Assembly (NCBI RefSeq): GCF_003012775.1 | Contig: NZ_PXYG01000002.1 | Coordinates: 1-64,000 of the forward strand | Length of the DNA: 64,000 bases | Source of the DNA: Zobellella endophytica | GTDB taxonomy: Bacteria > Pseudomonadota > Gammaproteobacteria > Enterobacterales > Aeromonadaceae | Direction of reading: 5' to 3' | In this document: positions 32,686-40,623 of the stretch, piece by piece | Numbering within the stretch: the first letter of the stretch is position 1 | Layout: every line of letters begins with the position of its first letter | Position numbers and translations under genes: made by a program | The notes under the pieces: model-generated | Seen by the model: the letters and a program-made list of their open reading frames with translations, nothing else | Databases searched by the model: none | What the model was told of the DNA's origin: nothing

Positions 32686-33666
32686 TCAGGCGGCGGTCAG
32701 CACGCCCAGTGCCAGCCAGGTGGTGTAGCCGCCGTAGGCCAGCAGCAGCAGGCCGCCTTCCACCCGGTTGATGCGGCCCTGGCGGCCCTCCTTGAAACCG
32801 TAGCCCAGCACGAACAGCGACAGGGTCAGGGCGCCCATAACCATAAAGTCGCGGCTGATCACCTCGGCCGCCACCTCCAGCGGATGGATGATGCCGGCCA
32901 GGCCGACCACCGCCAGGGTGTTGAACAGGTTGGAGCCGATCACGTTGCCGATGGCCAGGTCGTGTTCGTTCTTGCGGATGGCGGCGATGGACGACGCCAG
33001 CTCCGGCAGCGAGGTGCCCACCGCCACTATGGTCAGGCCGATGATAAGGTCGCTCACCCCGAAGGACTGGGCCACGTTGACCGCGCCCCACACCAGGATG
33101 CGCGAGCTGATGATCAGCAGCACCAGGCCGGCCACCAGCCAGAACAGCGCCTGCTTCAGGGTCATCCGGTTTTCGTCCAGTTCCTTGGCCTCGTCCGCCG
33201 CCATGGCGTCATTGCCGTCGCGCATGCCCTGGATGATGCTCCAGGCCATCAGCAGCACAAACACCCCCAGCAGCACCAGGGCATCGGTGCGCGCCAGCCA
33301 GCCGTTCCACAACAGGCCGAGGGAGAGCAGGGTGATCAGCAGCAGTATCGGCAGTTCCTTGCGCAGCACCTGGGAGTGCACGGCGATGGGGCTGATCAAC
33401 GCCGTTATCCCCAGGATCAGCCCGATATTGGCGATATTGGAGCCGTAGGCGTTGCCCAGGGCCAGGCCCGGGTTGCCTTCCAGCGCGGAGATGATCGACA
33501 CCACGATTTCGGGGGCGGAGGTACCGAAGCCCACGATCACCATGCCGATCAGCAAGGGCGGCATGCCCGCATAACGGGCGGTGGCCGAGGCGCCGTCCAC
33601 GAAGCGGTCGGCACTCCAGACCAGCACGGCCAGGCCCAGAACAATGGCGGCTAACGACATCAGCAT
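32686..33666 (-). CDS. yrbG: YrbG-family calcium/sodium antiporter
   Basis: A 326-residue CaCA-superfamily exchanger with ten or so TM helices and both alpha repeats (VGFGTSAPEIVVSIISALEG with GNAYGSNIANIGLILG, and VAVGTSLPELASSIAAIRKN with GNVIGSNLFNTLAVVG). The ATG at 33666 follows GGGAGA and gives nearly the E. coli YrbG length (325), so the longer start at 33789 is rejected. The long 5' leader carries a yybP-ykoY-like riboswitch, suggesting Mn2+ or another divalent cation controls the gene. Confidence 0.92.
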   Translation of the reverse strand: MLMSLAAIVLGLAVLVWSADRFVDGASATARYAGMPPLLIGMVIVGFGTSAPEIVVSIISALEGNPGLALGNAYGSNIANIGLILGITALISPIAVHSQVLRKELPILLLITLLSLGLLWNGWLARTDALVLLGVFVLLMAWSIIQGMRDGNDAMAADEAKELDENRMTLKQALFWLVAGLVLLIISSRILVWGAVNVAQSFGVSDLIIGLTIVAVGTSLPELASSIAAIRKNEHDLAIGNVIGSNLFNTLAVVGLAGIIHPLEVAAEVISRDFMVMGALTLSLFVLGYGFKEGRQGRINRVEGGLLLLAYGGYTTWLALGVLTAA

Positions 33667-33749
33667 GAGCAGGTTCTCCCCTGGGCCGGGGTAACAAAGA
33701 AACAGAAGGGTGTGTTGTATTTCATAGGCGCTCTTCGGGGCGGGATCAT

Positions 33750-33905
33750 GGATACCGGAGACCTCGTGACGTCCCGCCCGGCAAGTCACGCTGTCTCAGG
33801 TCTCATCAATCCATCAGGACACCACTGCCATAAGCCTTCGGCTCAGAGATTGTTGACAGTGGTTTCGGTGGGTACCGAACGATTACTCCCCCAAGAAGCG
33901 CCCAT
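33750..33905 (-). ncRNA. yybP-ykoY-type (Mn2+) riboswitch in the yrbG leader
   Basis: Reading the minus strand from about 33905, the leader has CTTGGGGGAGTAATCG (33880-33895), then GTCAACAATCTC (33846-33857), both close to conserved yybP-ykoY segments. Pairings support a folded RNA: TTCGGT/ACCGAA (33864-33879), CAGTGGT/ACCACTG (33857-33863 with 33821-33827), and GGTCTC/GAGACC (33799-33804 with 33758-33763). The class senses Mn2+ and is often found before cation exporters. Identified by eye. Confidence 0.7.
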
Positions 33906-34046
33906 TCTGACAGCTTGTTTAGGTGATGAAAAGAGGCAGATGGGCATGGCAAGGGTGCCAGGCCAGGCTCCTCCTCCCCGAAACTGTGCGCCATGTCGAT
34001 AAATTGCACACTGCCTCCTCTCTCCAAGGAGGTACAGGGGCATTTA

Positions 34047-34060
34047 TTGATCCAAATCAG
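34047..34060 (+). promoter_or_regulatory. FNR/NNR-type box upstream of nirK
   Basis: TTGATCCAAATCAG matches the TTGAT-N4-ATCAA consensus at 9 of 10 positions and is centred about 100 bp before the nirK start. A -10-like TACATT lies at 34089-34094. Anaerobic or nitric-oxide-responsive activation of the nirK operon is the likely role. Confidence 0.72.
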
Positions 34061-34152
34061 CCCTGTTTGACGATGCCCCGAACAAACTTACATTTGAAAT
34101 ACAGATTAGTTGTCAACCAACAATTAAAGCGCCAACGCGCAGGGAGCATCCC

Positions 34153-35574
34153 ATGAAACTGAGCAAGCTTGTCGCCGCCATCAGCATGACCTTCGCCTTA
34201 TCCGTACAGGCCAATACCCTGCCGGTGGAGGAAGCCGTGCTGACCTCACCGCCCCTGGTGCCGCCTCCCATCACCCGGGATCATGCCGCCAAGGTGGTGG
34301 TGAAGATGGAAACGGTGGAAAAGGTGATGGAAATCGCCGACGGGGTGGAGTACATGTTCTGGACCTTCGGCGGCTCGGTGCCGGGCCAGTTCCTGCGGGT
34401 ACGCGAGGGGGACGAGGTCGAGTTCCACCTCTCCAACCACCCCGATTCCAAGATGCCCCACAACATCGATTTGCACGCGGTCACCGGCCCCGGCGGCGGC
34501 GCGGCGGCCTCCTTTACCGCCCCCGGCCATACCTCGGTGTTCAACTTCAAGGCACTCAATCCCGGCCTCTATGTCTACCACTGCGCCACCGCCCCGGTGG
34601 GCATGCACATCGCCAACGGCATGTATGGCCTGATCCTGGTCGAGCCGAAGGAAGGGCTGCCGCCGGTGGATCGGGAATACTACGTGATGCAGGGCGATTT
34701 CTATACCAAGGGTGCCTACGGCGAACAGGGCCTGCAGCCCTTCGACATGGACAAGGCGATCAAGGAGCAACCCGATTATGTGGTGTTCAACGGCGCCGTG
34801 GGCGCGCTCAACGGCGACAAGGCGCTCACCGCCAACGTGGGCGAAACGGTGCGGCTCTACGTGGGTAACGGCGGTCCCAACCTGGTGTCGTCCTTCCACG
34901 TCATCGGCGAGATCTTCGACAAGGTCAGCGTGGAAGGTGGCAACCTGATGAACGAAAACGTGCAGACCACCCTGGTGCCCGCCGGCGGCGCCGCCATGGC
35001 GGAATTCAAGCTGGACGTGCCCGGCAACTTCATCCTGGTGGATCACTCCATCTTCCGTGCCTTCAACAAGGGCGCGCTCGGCATGATGGCGGTAGACGGC
35101 GACGAAGACAAGATCGTCTACTCCGGCAAGGTGGCCGACAACGTCTACCTGCCCGAAGGCTCGGCGGTACAGGTGATGCCCAACGGCCATCCCAAGGTCA
35201 CCGCCAAGAACAAGGAAGAACGGATGATGTACGGCAAGCGGGTGTACGAGGCCAACTGCCAGGCCTGCCACCAGGGCGGCGGCGAAGGCATCCCCGGCGC
35301 CTTCCCGCCGGTAGCCGGCTCCGACTTCCTCAACGAAGACCCGACCCGGGCCGTCGATATCGTGCTGCACGGCCTCAAGGGCCCGATCAAGGTCAACGGC
35401 CAGGCCTTCGACAGCATCATGCCGGCCATGCGCCTGTCCGACGAAGACGTGGCCAACGTGCTCACCTATGTGCTCAACAGCTGGGACAACCAGGGTGGCG
35501 AAATCAGCCCGGACGAAGTGGCCAAGCGGCGTGAAGCCGGCAAGCCCATCGTGATGGAAGGGAGCGCCCACTGA
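34153..35574 (+). CDS. nirK: copper nitrite reductase with C-terminal cytochrome c domain
   Basis: A 473-residue periplasmic nitrite-to-NO reductase. A signal peptide ends SVQA. Type 1 copper ligands are His103, Cys144, His152 and Met157; type 2 ligands are His108, His143 and His298; the catalytic pair is Asp106 and His249. A cytochrome c domain is fused at the C-terminus, with haem motif CQACH (Cys369-His373) and a likely axial Met in SIMPAM. The fusion should speed electron delivery. The next gene begins in the stop codon. An FNR-type box lies upstream. Confidence 0.96.
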   Translation: MKLSKLVAAISMTFALSVQANTLPVEEAVLTSPPLVPPPITRDHAAKVVVKMETVEKVMEIADGVEYMFWTFGGSVPGQFLRVREGDEVEFHLSNHPDSKMPHNIDLHAVTGPGGGAAASFTAPGHTSVFNFKALNPGLYVYHCATAPVGMHIANGMYGLILVEPKEGLPPVDREYYVMQGDFYTKGAYGEQGLQPFDMDKAIKEQPDYVVFNGAVGALNGDKALTANVGETVRLYVGNGGPNLVSSFHVIGEIFDKVSVEGGNLMNENVQTTLVPAGGAAMAEFKLDVPGNFILVDHSIFRAFNKGALGMMAVDGDEDKIVYSGKVADNVYLPEGSAVQVMPNGHPKVTAKNKEERMMYGKRVYEANCQACHQGGGEGIPGAFPPVAGSDFLNEDPTRAVDIVLHGLKGPIKVNGQAFDSIMPAMRLSDEDVANVLTYVLNSWDNQGGEISPDEVAKRREAGKPIVMEGSAH

Positions 35575-36347
35575 TGATTCCGGCGCTGCTGCTCGGTCTG
35601 GCGGCGCTGCAGATGGCCGAACTGCCCGGTGGGGAGATTCGGCCGCTGTATCTCAGCAAGGACAGCCCGCTCACCCGGGTGGCGCCGTTCCGGCTGGATG
35701 TTACCCCGGTCACCAACCGGCAGTTCGCCGACTTCGTGGCCGGCCATCCCCGCTGGCGAAAAGGGCAGGCGGCTGCCCTCTTCGTGGAGGCGGGCTATCT
35801 GCAGCACTGGCCCACAAGTAGCCCGGATGAATCCCAGTTGGATCAGCCGGTGACCCATGTTTCCTGGTATGCCGCCGATGCCTACTGCCGCGCCCGGGGT
35901 CAGCGGCTGCCGACGGTGGCGGAGTGGGAATTCGCCGCCCAGGCCTCGGAGCTGGCCGCCAACGGCAGCAGCGAGCCGGATTACAGCCGACGCATCCTGT
36001 CCTGGTACGCCCGCCCGGCCACCGCTACCCTGCCCGCGGTGGGGCAGAGCCCGGCCAACTACTGGCAGGTACGGGATCTGCACGGCCTGGTGTGGGAATG
36101 GACCCAGGATTTCAACTCCACCCTGGTCACCGGCGAGTCGCGGGGCGACAGCAGCCTGGATCAGGGCATGTTCTGCGGCTCGGGGTCGGCCGGCAGCGCC
36201 GATCCGTCCGATTACGCCGCCTTTATGCGTTTCGGCTTTCGTTCCAGCCTGAAGGCCCCCTACACCCTGGGCAACCTGGGTTTTCGTTGTGCACAGGAGA
36301 TAACCGATGAAATCACTGCTAATGCTGATGTTGCTGGCGGCCTTTAG
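35574..36347 (+). CDS. nirV: NirV, formylglycine-generating-enzyme/sulfatase-modifying-type protein
   Basis: A 257-residue SUMF1/FGE-sulfatase-fold protein, with motifs FRLDVTPVTNRQFADFVAGH, PVTHVSWYAADAYCRARG, RLPTVAEWEFAAQA, GLVWEWTQDFNS and a final GFRCAQ. NirV proteins commonly follow nirK and are thought to support its maturation; the chemistry is not established. The ATG shares its A with the nirK TGA. Its 3' 41 nt overlap the SCO gene in another frame. Confidence 0.87.
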   Translation: MIPALLLGLAALQMAELPGGEIRPLYLSKDSPLTRVAPFRLDVTPVTNRQFADFVAGHPRWRKGQAAALFVEAGYLQHWPTSSPDESQLDQPVTHVSWYAADAYCRARGQRLPTVAEWEFAAQASELAANGSSEPDYSRRILSWYARPATATLPAVGQSPANYWQVRDLHGLVWEWTQDFNSTLVTGESRGDSSLDQGMFCGSGSAGSADPSDYAAFMRFGFRSSLKAPYTLGNLGFRCAQEITDEITANADVAGGL

Positions 36348-36846
36348 TGCCCGGGCGGCCCTGCCCGGCGATTCGGTCTACCAGCTCGACAGCCGCTGGC
36401 AGAACAGTGAGGGCGAGACCATGAATATCGCCGAACTGGCCGGCAAGAAACGGATAATCGGCCTGATCTACACCGACTGCGGCACCGCCTGCCCGCTGAT
36501 CGTGGCCCATATGCAGGCGGTGCAACGGGCGCTGACGCCGGAGCAGCAACAGCGGCTCGGCCTGGTGCTGATCTCGCTCACCCCGGCGACAGACACCCCC
36601 AAGGTGTTGCGCCACTTCGCCGAGCATCGCGGCCTGGACCAACACTGGACCCTGCTCAGCGGCACCGACGACGAGGTGCGCCGCCTCGCCATGGCGCTGA
36701 ATATCCAGTACATGGGCCAGGCCGACGGCGAAATTTCCCACTCCAATGCCATCACGGTGCTGGACGAACAGGGCCGGCTGCTGGTGCAGCAGGTCGGGCT
36801 GCCCGAGGGCGCCCAAGGGCTGGTCGACACCCTGTTCGGGCCCTGA
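36307..36846 (+). CDS. SCO1/SenC-family copper chaperone
   Basis: A 179-residue thioredoxin-fold protein with an N-terminal signal peptide (ending SARA). Copper ligands Cys58 and Cys62 are in TDCGTACPLI and His145 is in EISHSNA. In this operon it probably supplies copper to the NirK centres rather than to cytochrome oxidase; that is inference from context. AGGAG 8 nt upstream supports the start at 36307 despite the 41-nt overlap with nirV. Confidence 0.9.
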   Translation: MKSLLMLMLLAAFSARAALPGDSVYQLDSRWQNSEGETMNIAELAGKKRIIGLIYTDCGTACPLIVAHMQAVQRALTPEQQQRLGLVLISLTPATDTPKVLRHFAEHRGLDQHWTLLSGTDDEVRRLAMALNIQYMGQADGEISHSNAITVLDEQGRLLVQQVGLPEGAQGLVDTLFGP

Positions 36847-36948
36847 GCGCCAACCGCGATAAAAAGCGTGCATTTTAATGATGCATTTTAGATACTCCTT
36901 TAATTGATATTCAACCGAACCCGGGCCGGGACGATATGGGGGAGTAGG

Positions 36949-38076
36949 ATGTTTTTCAAGCGCACGCAACAACGGTTGGCCGAGCTGGAAGCCAGGGATC
37001 AGCAGCAACAACAGCGCCTGCACCGGCTGGCCGCCGAACTGGACACCAAAGACGCGGAGCTGGCCCGGCTCAGGGCCCGCCTCGCCGACCTCGAAACCCG
37101 GGACGCCCTGGGCCAGGGCGTGTTCGGCAGCATGACCAGCTTCGGCCAGTCGCTCGACGGCCTGTGCTTTTCCTTCGGCAGCCTGTCCAGCAACCTCAAC
37201 CGGGAACAGGCCGCCGCCGTCAGGGCCGCCGGGCAGTCCGATCATGCCAAGGCCATTCTCAGCGGCATGGTCGACAACCTGCACGCCCTCTCCGCCAAAA
37301 CCAATACCACCGCCGACGGGGTGGAAAAACTGTCGCAACAGGCCGGGCAGATCGGCCGAATCGTGCAGCTGATCCGGGAAGTGGCGGAGCAGACCAACCT
37401 GCTGGCGCTCAATGCCGCCATCGAGGCCGCCCGGGCGGCGGAAGCCGGCCGGGGCTTCGCGGTGGTGGCCGACGAGGTGCGCAAGCTGGCCGAGCGCACC
37501 GGCCAGGCCACCACCGAAATTGCCGGGTTGGTCGATGCCATTCAGCAGGAAACCCGCAACACCCGCGGCACCATGACCGAAAGCGCGCGCCTGGCCGAAT
37601 TCTGCGCCCAGGAATCCGCCTCCGCCGCCGGCGAGATGGAGCAGCTCAGCCAGCTGGCACATCATATGGAGCAGGCGGTGGTGGGCGCCGCCCGGTTGTC
37701 CAGCGTGGAGCTGGCCAACATCGAGGAGCTGCAGCTCAAGCTGGAAGTTTACCGGGTGCTGATGGGACAGTCGGAGCGCCGCCCCGAGCAGATCCCGGAT
37801 GAAACCCAGTGCCGGCTGGGCCAGTGGTATTACCAGGGGGAAGGCAAGGCGCTTTATGCCGGGCAGGCCGACTACCGGGCGCTGGAAACACCGCACCAGG
37901 CCATGCACCGGTTCGCCCGGGAGGCCATTCGTTGCTATTACGAGCAGGATTACCCGCGGGCGCTGGCCGCCCTGGCCGAGATGGAGCAGGCCAACCTGAG
38001 GGTATTCAAGGGAATCGAGCAGATGCTGGCCCCCTTGCGGGAAACCGGGGAGAAGACGGCGCGGCAGGCAGCCTAG
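36949..38076 (+). CDS. soluble methyl-accepting chemotaxis protein with CZB domain
   Basis: 375 residues, no TM helix. An N-terminal coiled coil (1-50) leads to an MCP signalling domain with the hairpin tip [20 protein letters not shown] (near residue 147) and a C-terminal chemoreceptor zinc-binding (CZB) domain (about 260-360) with [12 protein letters not shown] and the HQAMHRFA histidines. CZB receptors sense zinc or oxidants in the cytoplasm. A GGGGGAG site precedes the ATG at 36949. It lies 102 bp after the nitrite reductase operon, on the same strand. Confidence 0.92.
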   Translation: MFFKRTQQRLAELEARDQQQQQRLHRLAAELDTKDAELARLRARLADLETRDALGQGVFGSMTSFGQSLDGLCFSFGSLSSNLNREQAAAVRAAGQSDHAKAILSGMVDNLHALSAKTNTTADGVEKLSQQAGQIGRIVQLIREVAEQTNLLALNAAIEAARAAEAGRGFAVVADEVRKLAERTGQATTEIAGLVDAIQQETRNTRGTMTESARLAEFCAQESASAAGEMEQLSQLAHHMEQAVVGAARLSSVELANIEELQLKLEVYRVLMGQSERRPEQIPDETQCRLGQWYYQGEGKALYAGQADYRALETPHQAMHRFAREAIRCYYEQDYPRALAALAEMEQANLRVFKGIEQMLAPLRETGEKTARQAA

Positions 38077-38150
38077 CGCGCCGAACAGGGTAAAAGCTGA
38101 CCAGCACAAAGCTTCTGGAGAGGCAGGCGGGCCGCCCTCCCCTCCCCGCC

Positions 38151-38783
38151 CTAGCCTTCCAGCTCATCGAGACGCGCCTGCAGGCGCTGCACTTGTGCCT
38201 CCAGCTCATGGATGCGCGCCTGCAGCTCGGCTTCCCGATCCTGACCGCCGGACTCCTGCTCGACCTCGGCTGCGGCATAGTCGGTATTGCCGAACAGGTG
38301 GGCGTAGCGGGATTCCCGCTTGCCGGGCTGGCGCGGCAGCTTGACCACGAAGGGACCCTTGTCGGTCAGACTCTGCAGGCAGGCTTCCACCTGGGTCACG
38401 TCGTCGAAGGCGTGCAGCCGCGGGGTGCGGCTGCGCAGCTCGCCGGGGGTCTGGGGGCCGCGCAGCAGCAGTTCGCAGACGATGGCCAGCTCACCGGGGC
38501 CGAACTGCAGCTCACCGAACTCGGTGTTGCAGAAGCGATGCTGAAACTTGGCGGCGCGGGCATTGAAACCGGCCACGTTGTTGACCAGGCGACGGGCGAT
38601 CAGGGTGTTCAGCACCGACTGCACCTCCTTTTCGCCGAGGTTCATCACCGGATCGCGGTTGCTCTTCTGGTTGCAGGCGTTGACCAGGGAATTCAGGGTC
38701 AGGGGGTAGACTTCGGGGGTGGACACCTGTTTCTCGATCAGGCAGCCAATCACCCTTTGTTCCAGGGAGGACAGCATTTCCAT
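38151..38783 (-). CDS. yceH: YceH family protein (DUF480/UPF0502)
   Basis: A 210-residue protein with two winged-helix-like domains (LSSLEQRVIGCLIEKQVSTP, TLNSLVNACNQKSNRDPVM, RGPQTPGELRSRTPRLHAF) and a C-terminal coiled coil (LQARIHELEAQVQRLQARL). Function is unknown; the fold suggests nucleic-acid binding. ATG 38783 has AAGGAG at 8 nt. An apparent in-frame extension far upstream is antisense-like and shadows the neighbouring gene. Confidence 0.92.
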   Translation of the reverse strand: MEMLSSLEQRVIGCLIEKQVSTPEVYPLTLNSLVNACNQKSNRDPVMNLGEKEVQSVLNTLIARRLVNNVAGFNARAAKFQHRFCNTEFGELQFGPGELAIVCELLLRGPQTPGELRSRTPRLHAFDDVTQVEACLQSLTDKGPFVVKLPRQPGKRESRYAHLFGNTDYAAAEVEQESGGQDREAELQARIHELEAQVQRLQARLDELEG

Positions 38784-38863
38784 TCGGCACACTCCTTCGT
38801 TTTTGCTTTCAAGCCTACCGGACAAATCGAAAAAGGCCAGCACAGATTGCCCGCGGCACCGGC

Positions 38864-39682
38864 TCAGCCCCGGGCGTGGGCCGCCGCCTGCCGGAACAGC
38901 GCCTCGTCGGGGCGGATGCCGGTATAGAGCACGAACTGCTCCACCGCCTGAATGGCGAACACCTCGGCCCCGGTGATCACGGTTTTCTGCCGCGCCCGGG
39001 CGGCCCGGATCAGCGGCGTTTCCACCGGCAGCGCCACCACGTCGAAGACGATCCCGGCCCGCGCTATTTCCTCGGCGCCGAAGGCGAGCCGCTCCGCCTC
39101 GGCACCGCCGGCCATGCCGAGGGGGGTGGCGTTGATCAGCATCCGGGCCGCCACGCCGTCCATGTCCGGCCGCCATTCGACACCGCACAGCCCGGCCAGC
39201 CTTTTCCCCTTCTCTTCGTTCCTGGCGATGATATAGCCCCGGCCAAAGCCCGCGTCCCGCAGGGCGCAGGCCACCGCCTTGGCCATGCCGCCACTGCCGC
39301 GCAGGGCGAATACGGTGTCGGACGGCACCCGGTATTGCGCCAGCAGCCCCGCGATGGCCATGTAGTCGGTGTTGTAGGCTTTCAGATAGCCGTCCGTGTT
39401 GACGATGGTGTTGACCGAGTCGATGGCCTGCGCCGAGGGATCCAGCTCGTCCACCATGGGGATGCAGGCTTCCTTGAACGGCATCGACACCGCGCAGCCC
39501 CGGATCCCCAGGGCGCGAACGCCGCCGATGGCGGCCGCCAGATCCCTGGTGGTGAACGCCTTGTAGAGATAATCCAGCCCCAGGGCATCGTACAGGTAGT
39601 TGTGAAAGCGGGTGCCGAAATTGCCGGGCCTGGCGGCCAGCGACATGCACAGGGTGGTGTCCTTGGTGATGGGTCTGGTCAT
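38864..39682 (-). CDS. shikimate 5-dehydrogenase-like protein (HI0607 type)
   Basis: A 272-residue AroE-superfamily NAD(P)-dependent oxidoreductase. Catalytic Lys in AVSMPFKEACIPM and Asp in AYNTDYMAI are kept, and the nucleotide loop is LRGSGGMAKAVACAL. The substrate-binding N-terminus reads LCMSLAARPGNFGT instead of the SxS motif of true AroE, as in the H. influenzae HI0607 class, which has weak shikimate activity. So it is unlikely to be the main AroE. Start ATG 39682, with AAGGAT upstream. Confidence 0.88.
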   Translation of the reverse strand: MTRPITKDTTLCMSLAARPGNFGTRFHNYLYDALGLDYLYKAFTTRDLAAAIGGVRALGIRGCAVSMPFKEACIPMVDELDPSAQAIDSVNTIVNTDGYLKAYNTDYMAIAGLLAQYRVPSDTVFALRGSGGMAKAVACALRDAGFGRGYIIARNEEKGKRLAGLCGVEWRPDMDGVAARMLINATPLGMAGGAEAERLAFGAEEIARAGIVFDVVALPVETPLIRAARARQKTVITGAEVFAIQAVEQFVLYTGIRPDEALFRQAAAHARG

Positions 39683-39837
39683 CAAAGCGCATCCTTTATG
39701 GTGGTGGTAACGGTGAACATGGCGGCAGGATTATGGGTGCCATTCATCACTGTACCACGATGGGCTCCCCCTGCCCCGCCCCCGGCCTTCCCTGGCCGGA
39801 AAAAAACGACCGCCTCGCGCCCCAATGACCGAAACGC

Positions 39838-40173
39838 CTAGGCGGCCACCGGATGATCCCCCAGCGGCGGCAGGCCGTAGGCAGCCCGGGCCCGGTTGCA
39901 GGCGCCGTCGGCATCGAAGGCCTCGAACTCCCGGCAAGGACTCGGCCGGTTGGAGTAGATGCGGCAGGATACGCAGCCGCCCACCTCGCCTTCCAGCGCC
40001 ACACAGCGCGGGCTGGCCTGGTTGGTGCCCAGCATCGCCAGCCGGGTGGGGCTCACGGCTTCGGTCAGCGCGTCGGGCACCTGGAACTCGCTGTGGATTT
40101 CTCCCCAGTAAAAGGAAACACGAAAAAAGGCGCAGCAGGCGCCGCAGCTCAGACAGGGATTGCCACCACTCAT
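39838..40173 (-). CDS. YkgJ-type cysteine cluster protein
   Basis: A 111-residue CxxCxxCC protein (pfam03692, zinc or iron-sulphur binding). The cluster NPCLSCGACC opens the protein, and further Cys residues occur in RCVALEGEVGGCVSCRIY and RPSPCREF. Role unknown. Start ATG 40173 has an AGGAGG site about 10 nt upstream. The following 450 bp up to 40623 contain no gene that I can support. Confidence 0.85.
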   Translation of the reverse strand: MSGGNPCLSCGACCAFFRVSFYWGEIHSEFQVPDALTEAVSPTRLAMLGTNQASPRCVALEGEVGGCVSCRIYSNRPSPCREFEAFDADGACNRARAAYGLPPLGDHPVAA

Positions 40174-40623
40174 TAACGCCTTACCTCCTGGCAAAACTAA
40201 ACAGTGACGAGAAACAAAGATGGAATTAAGGGGACGGCGTCGGATCCGTCAGCATAACAACGGGAAAGGATTGGCGTTTGAGGCAAAGCCTCGTGACGCG
40301 CTGGCCGGTGTCTTCTCCTCATTAAAGGGCCAAATGAACCATATTGCCGGCAACGGCGGGCAATCAGGGCCTTATAAATAAATCGAAAGCAATCCGTAAT
40401 CAAGAGGTCGGCGCGGCGGCCGATACACAAAAAAAGCGGCTTCCGCCCGGGTGCGGACGTATGGCTTCAAATGAAACAACGCTGAATGGGGTACCACGGC
40501 AAAAACTGTGCTCTATCGCAGAATATGACAAAAATTTAATTTTTTTTCAGTATTTTACTCTGAGCCATACGACTAAAGTATGAGCCGCTCTCGACCAAAC
40601 AATAACTACAGGGACCCAGTTGT
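40174..40623. other. 450-bp intergenic region before chemoreceptor
   Basis: No coding potential. It contains a TTGCCGGCAA palindrome (about 40344-40353), an AT-rich stretch (40525-40560) and TAAAGTAT-N11-GACCAAAC at 40575-40601. The -35 half of that last element fits a sigma-28 flagellar promoter (TAAAGTTT) but the -10 half fits poorly. It presumably holds the chemoreceptor promoter. Confidence 0.4.

Noticed and set aside
33712-34156. short ORFs in the yrbG-nirK intergenic region
   Set aside because: They overlap the structured leader RNA and the FNR box and have no ribosome sites or recognisable products.
36904-36917. FNR-like half site TTGATATTC before the CZB chemoreceptor
   Set aside because: Only one half (TTGAT) matches; the second half AACCG does not fit ATCAA.
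38784-39692. N-terminal extension of YceH to 513 residues
   Set aside because: The extra sequence is an alternate-frame shadow of the shikimate dehydrogenase-like gene; a strong ribosome site and the family start support 38783.
40575-40601. sigma-28 promoter for the dCache chemoreceptor
   Set aside because: The -35 half fits but the -10 half (GACCAAAC versus GCCGATAA) is too poor to list as a promoter.
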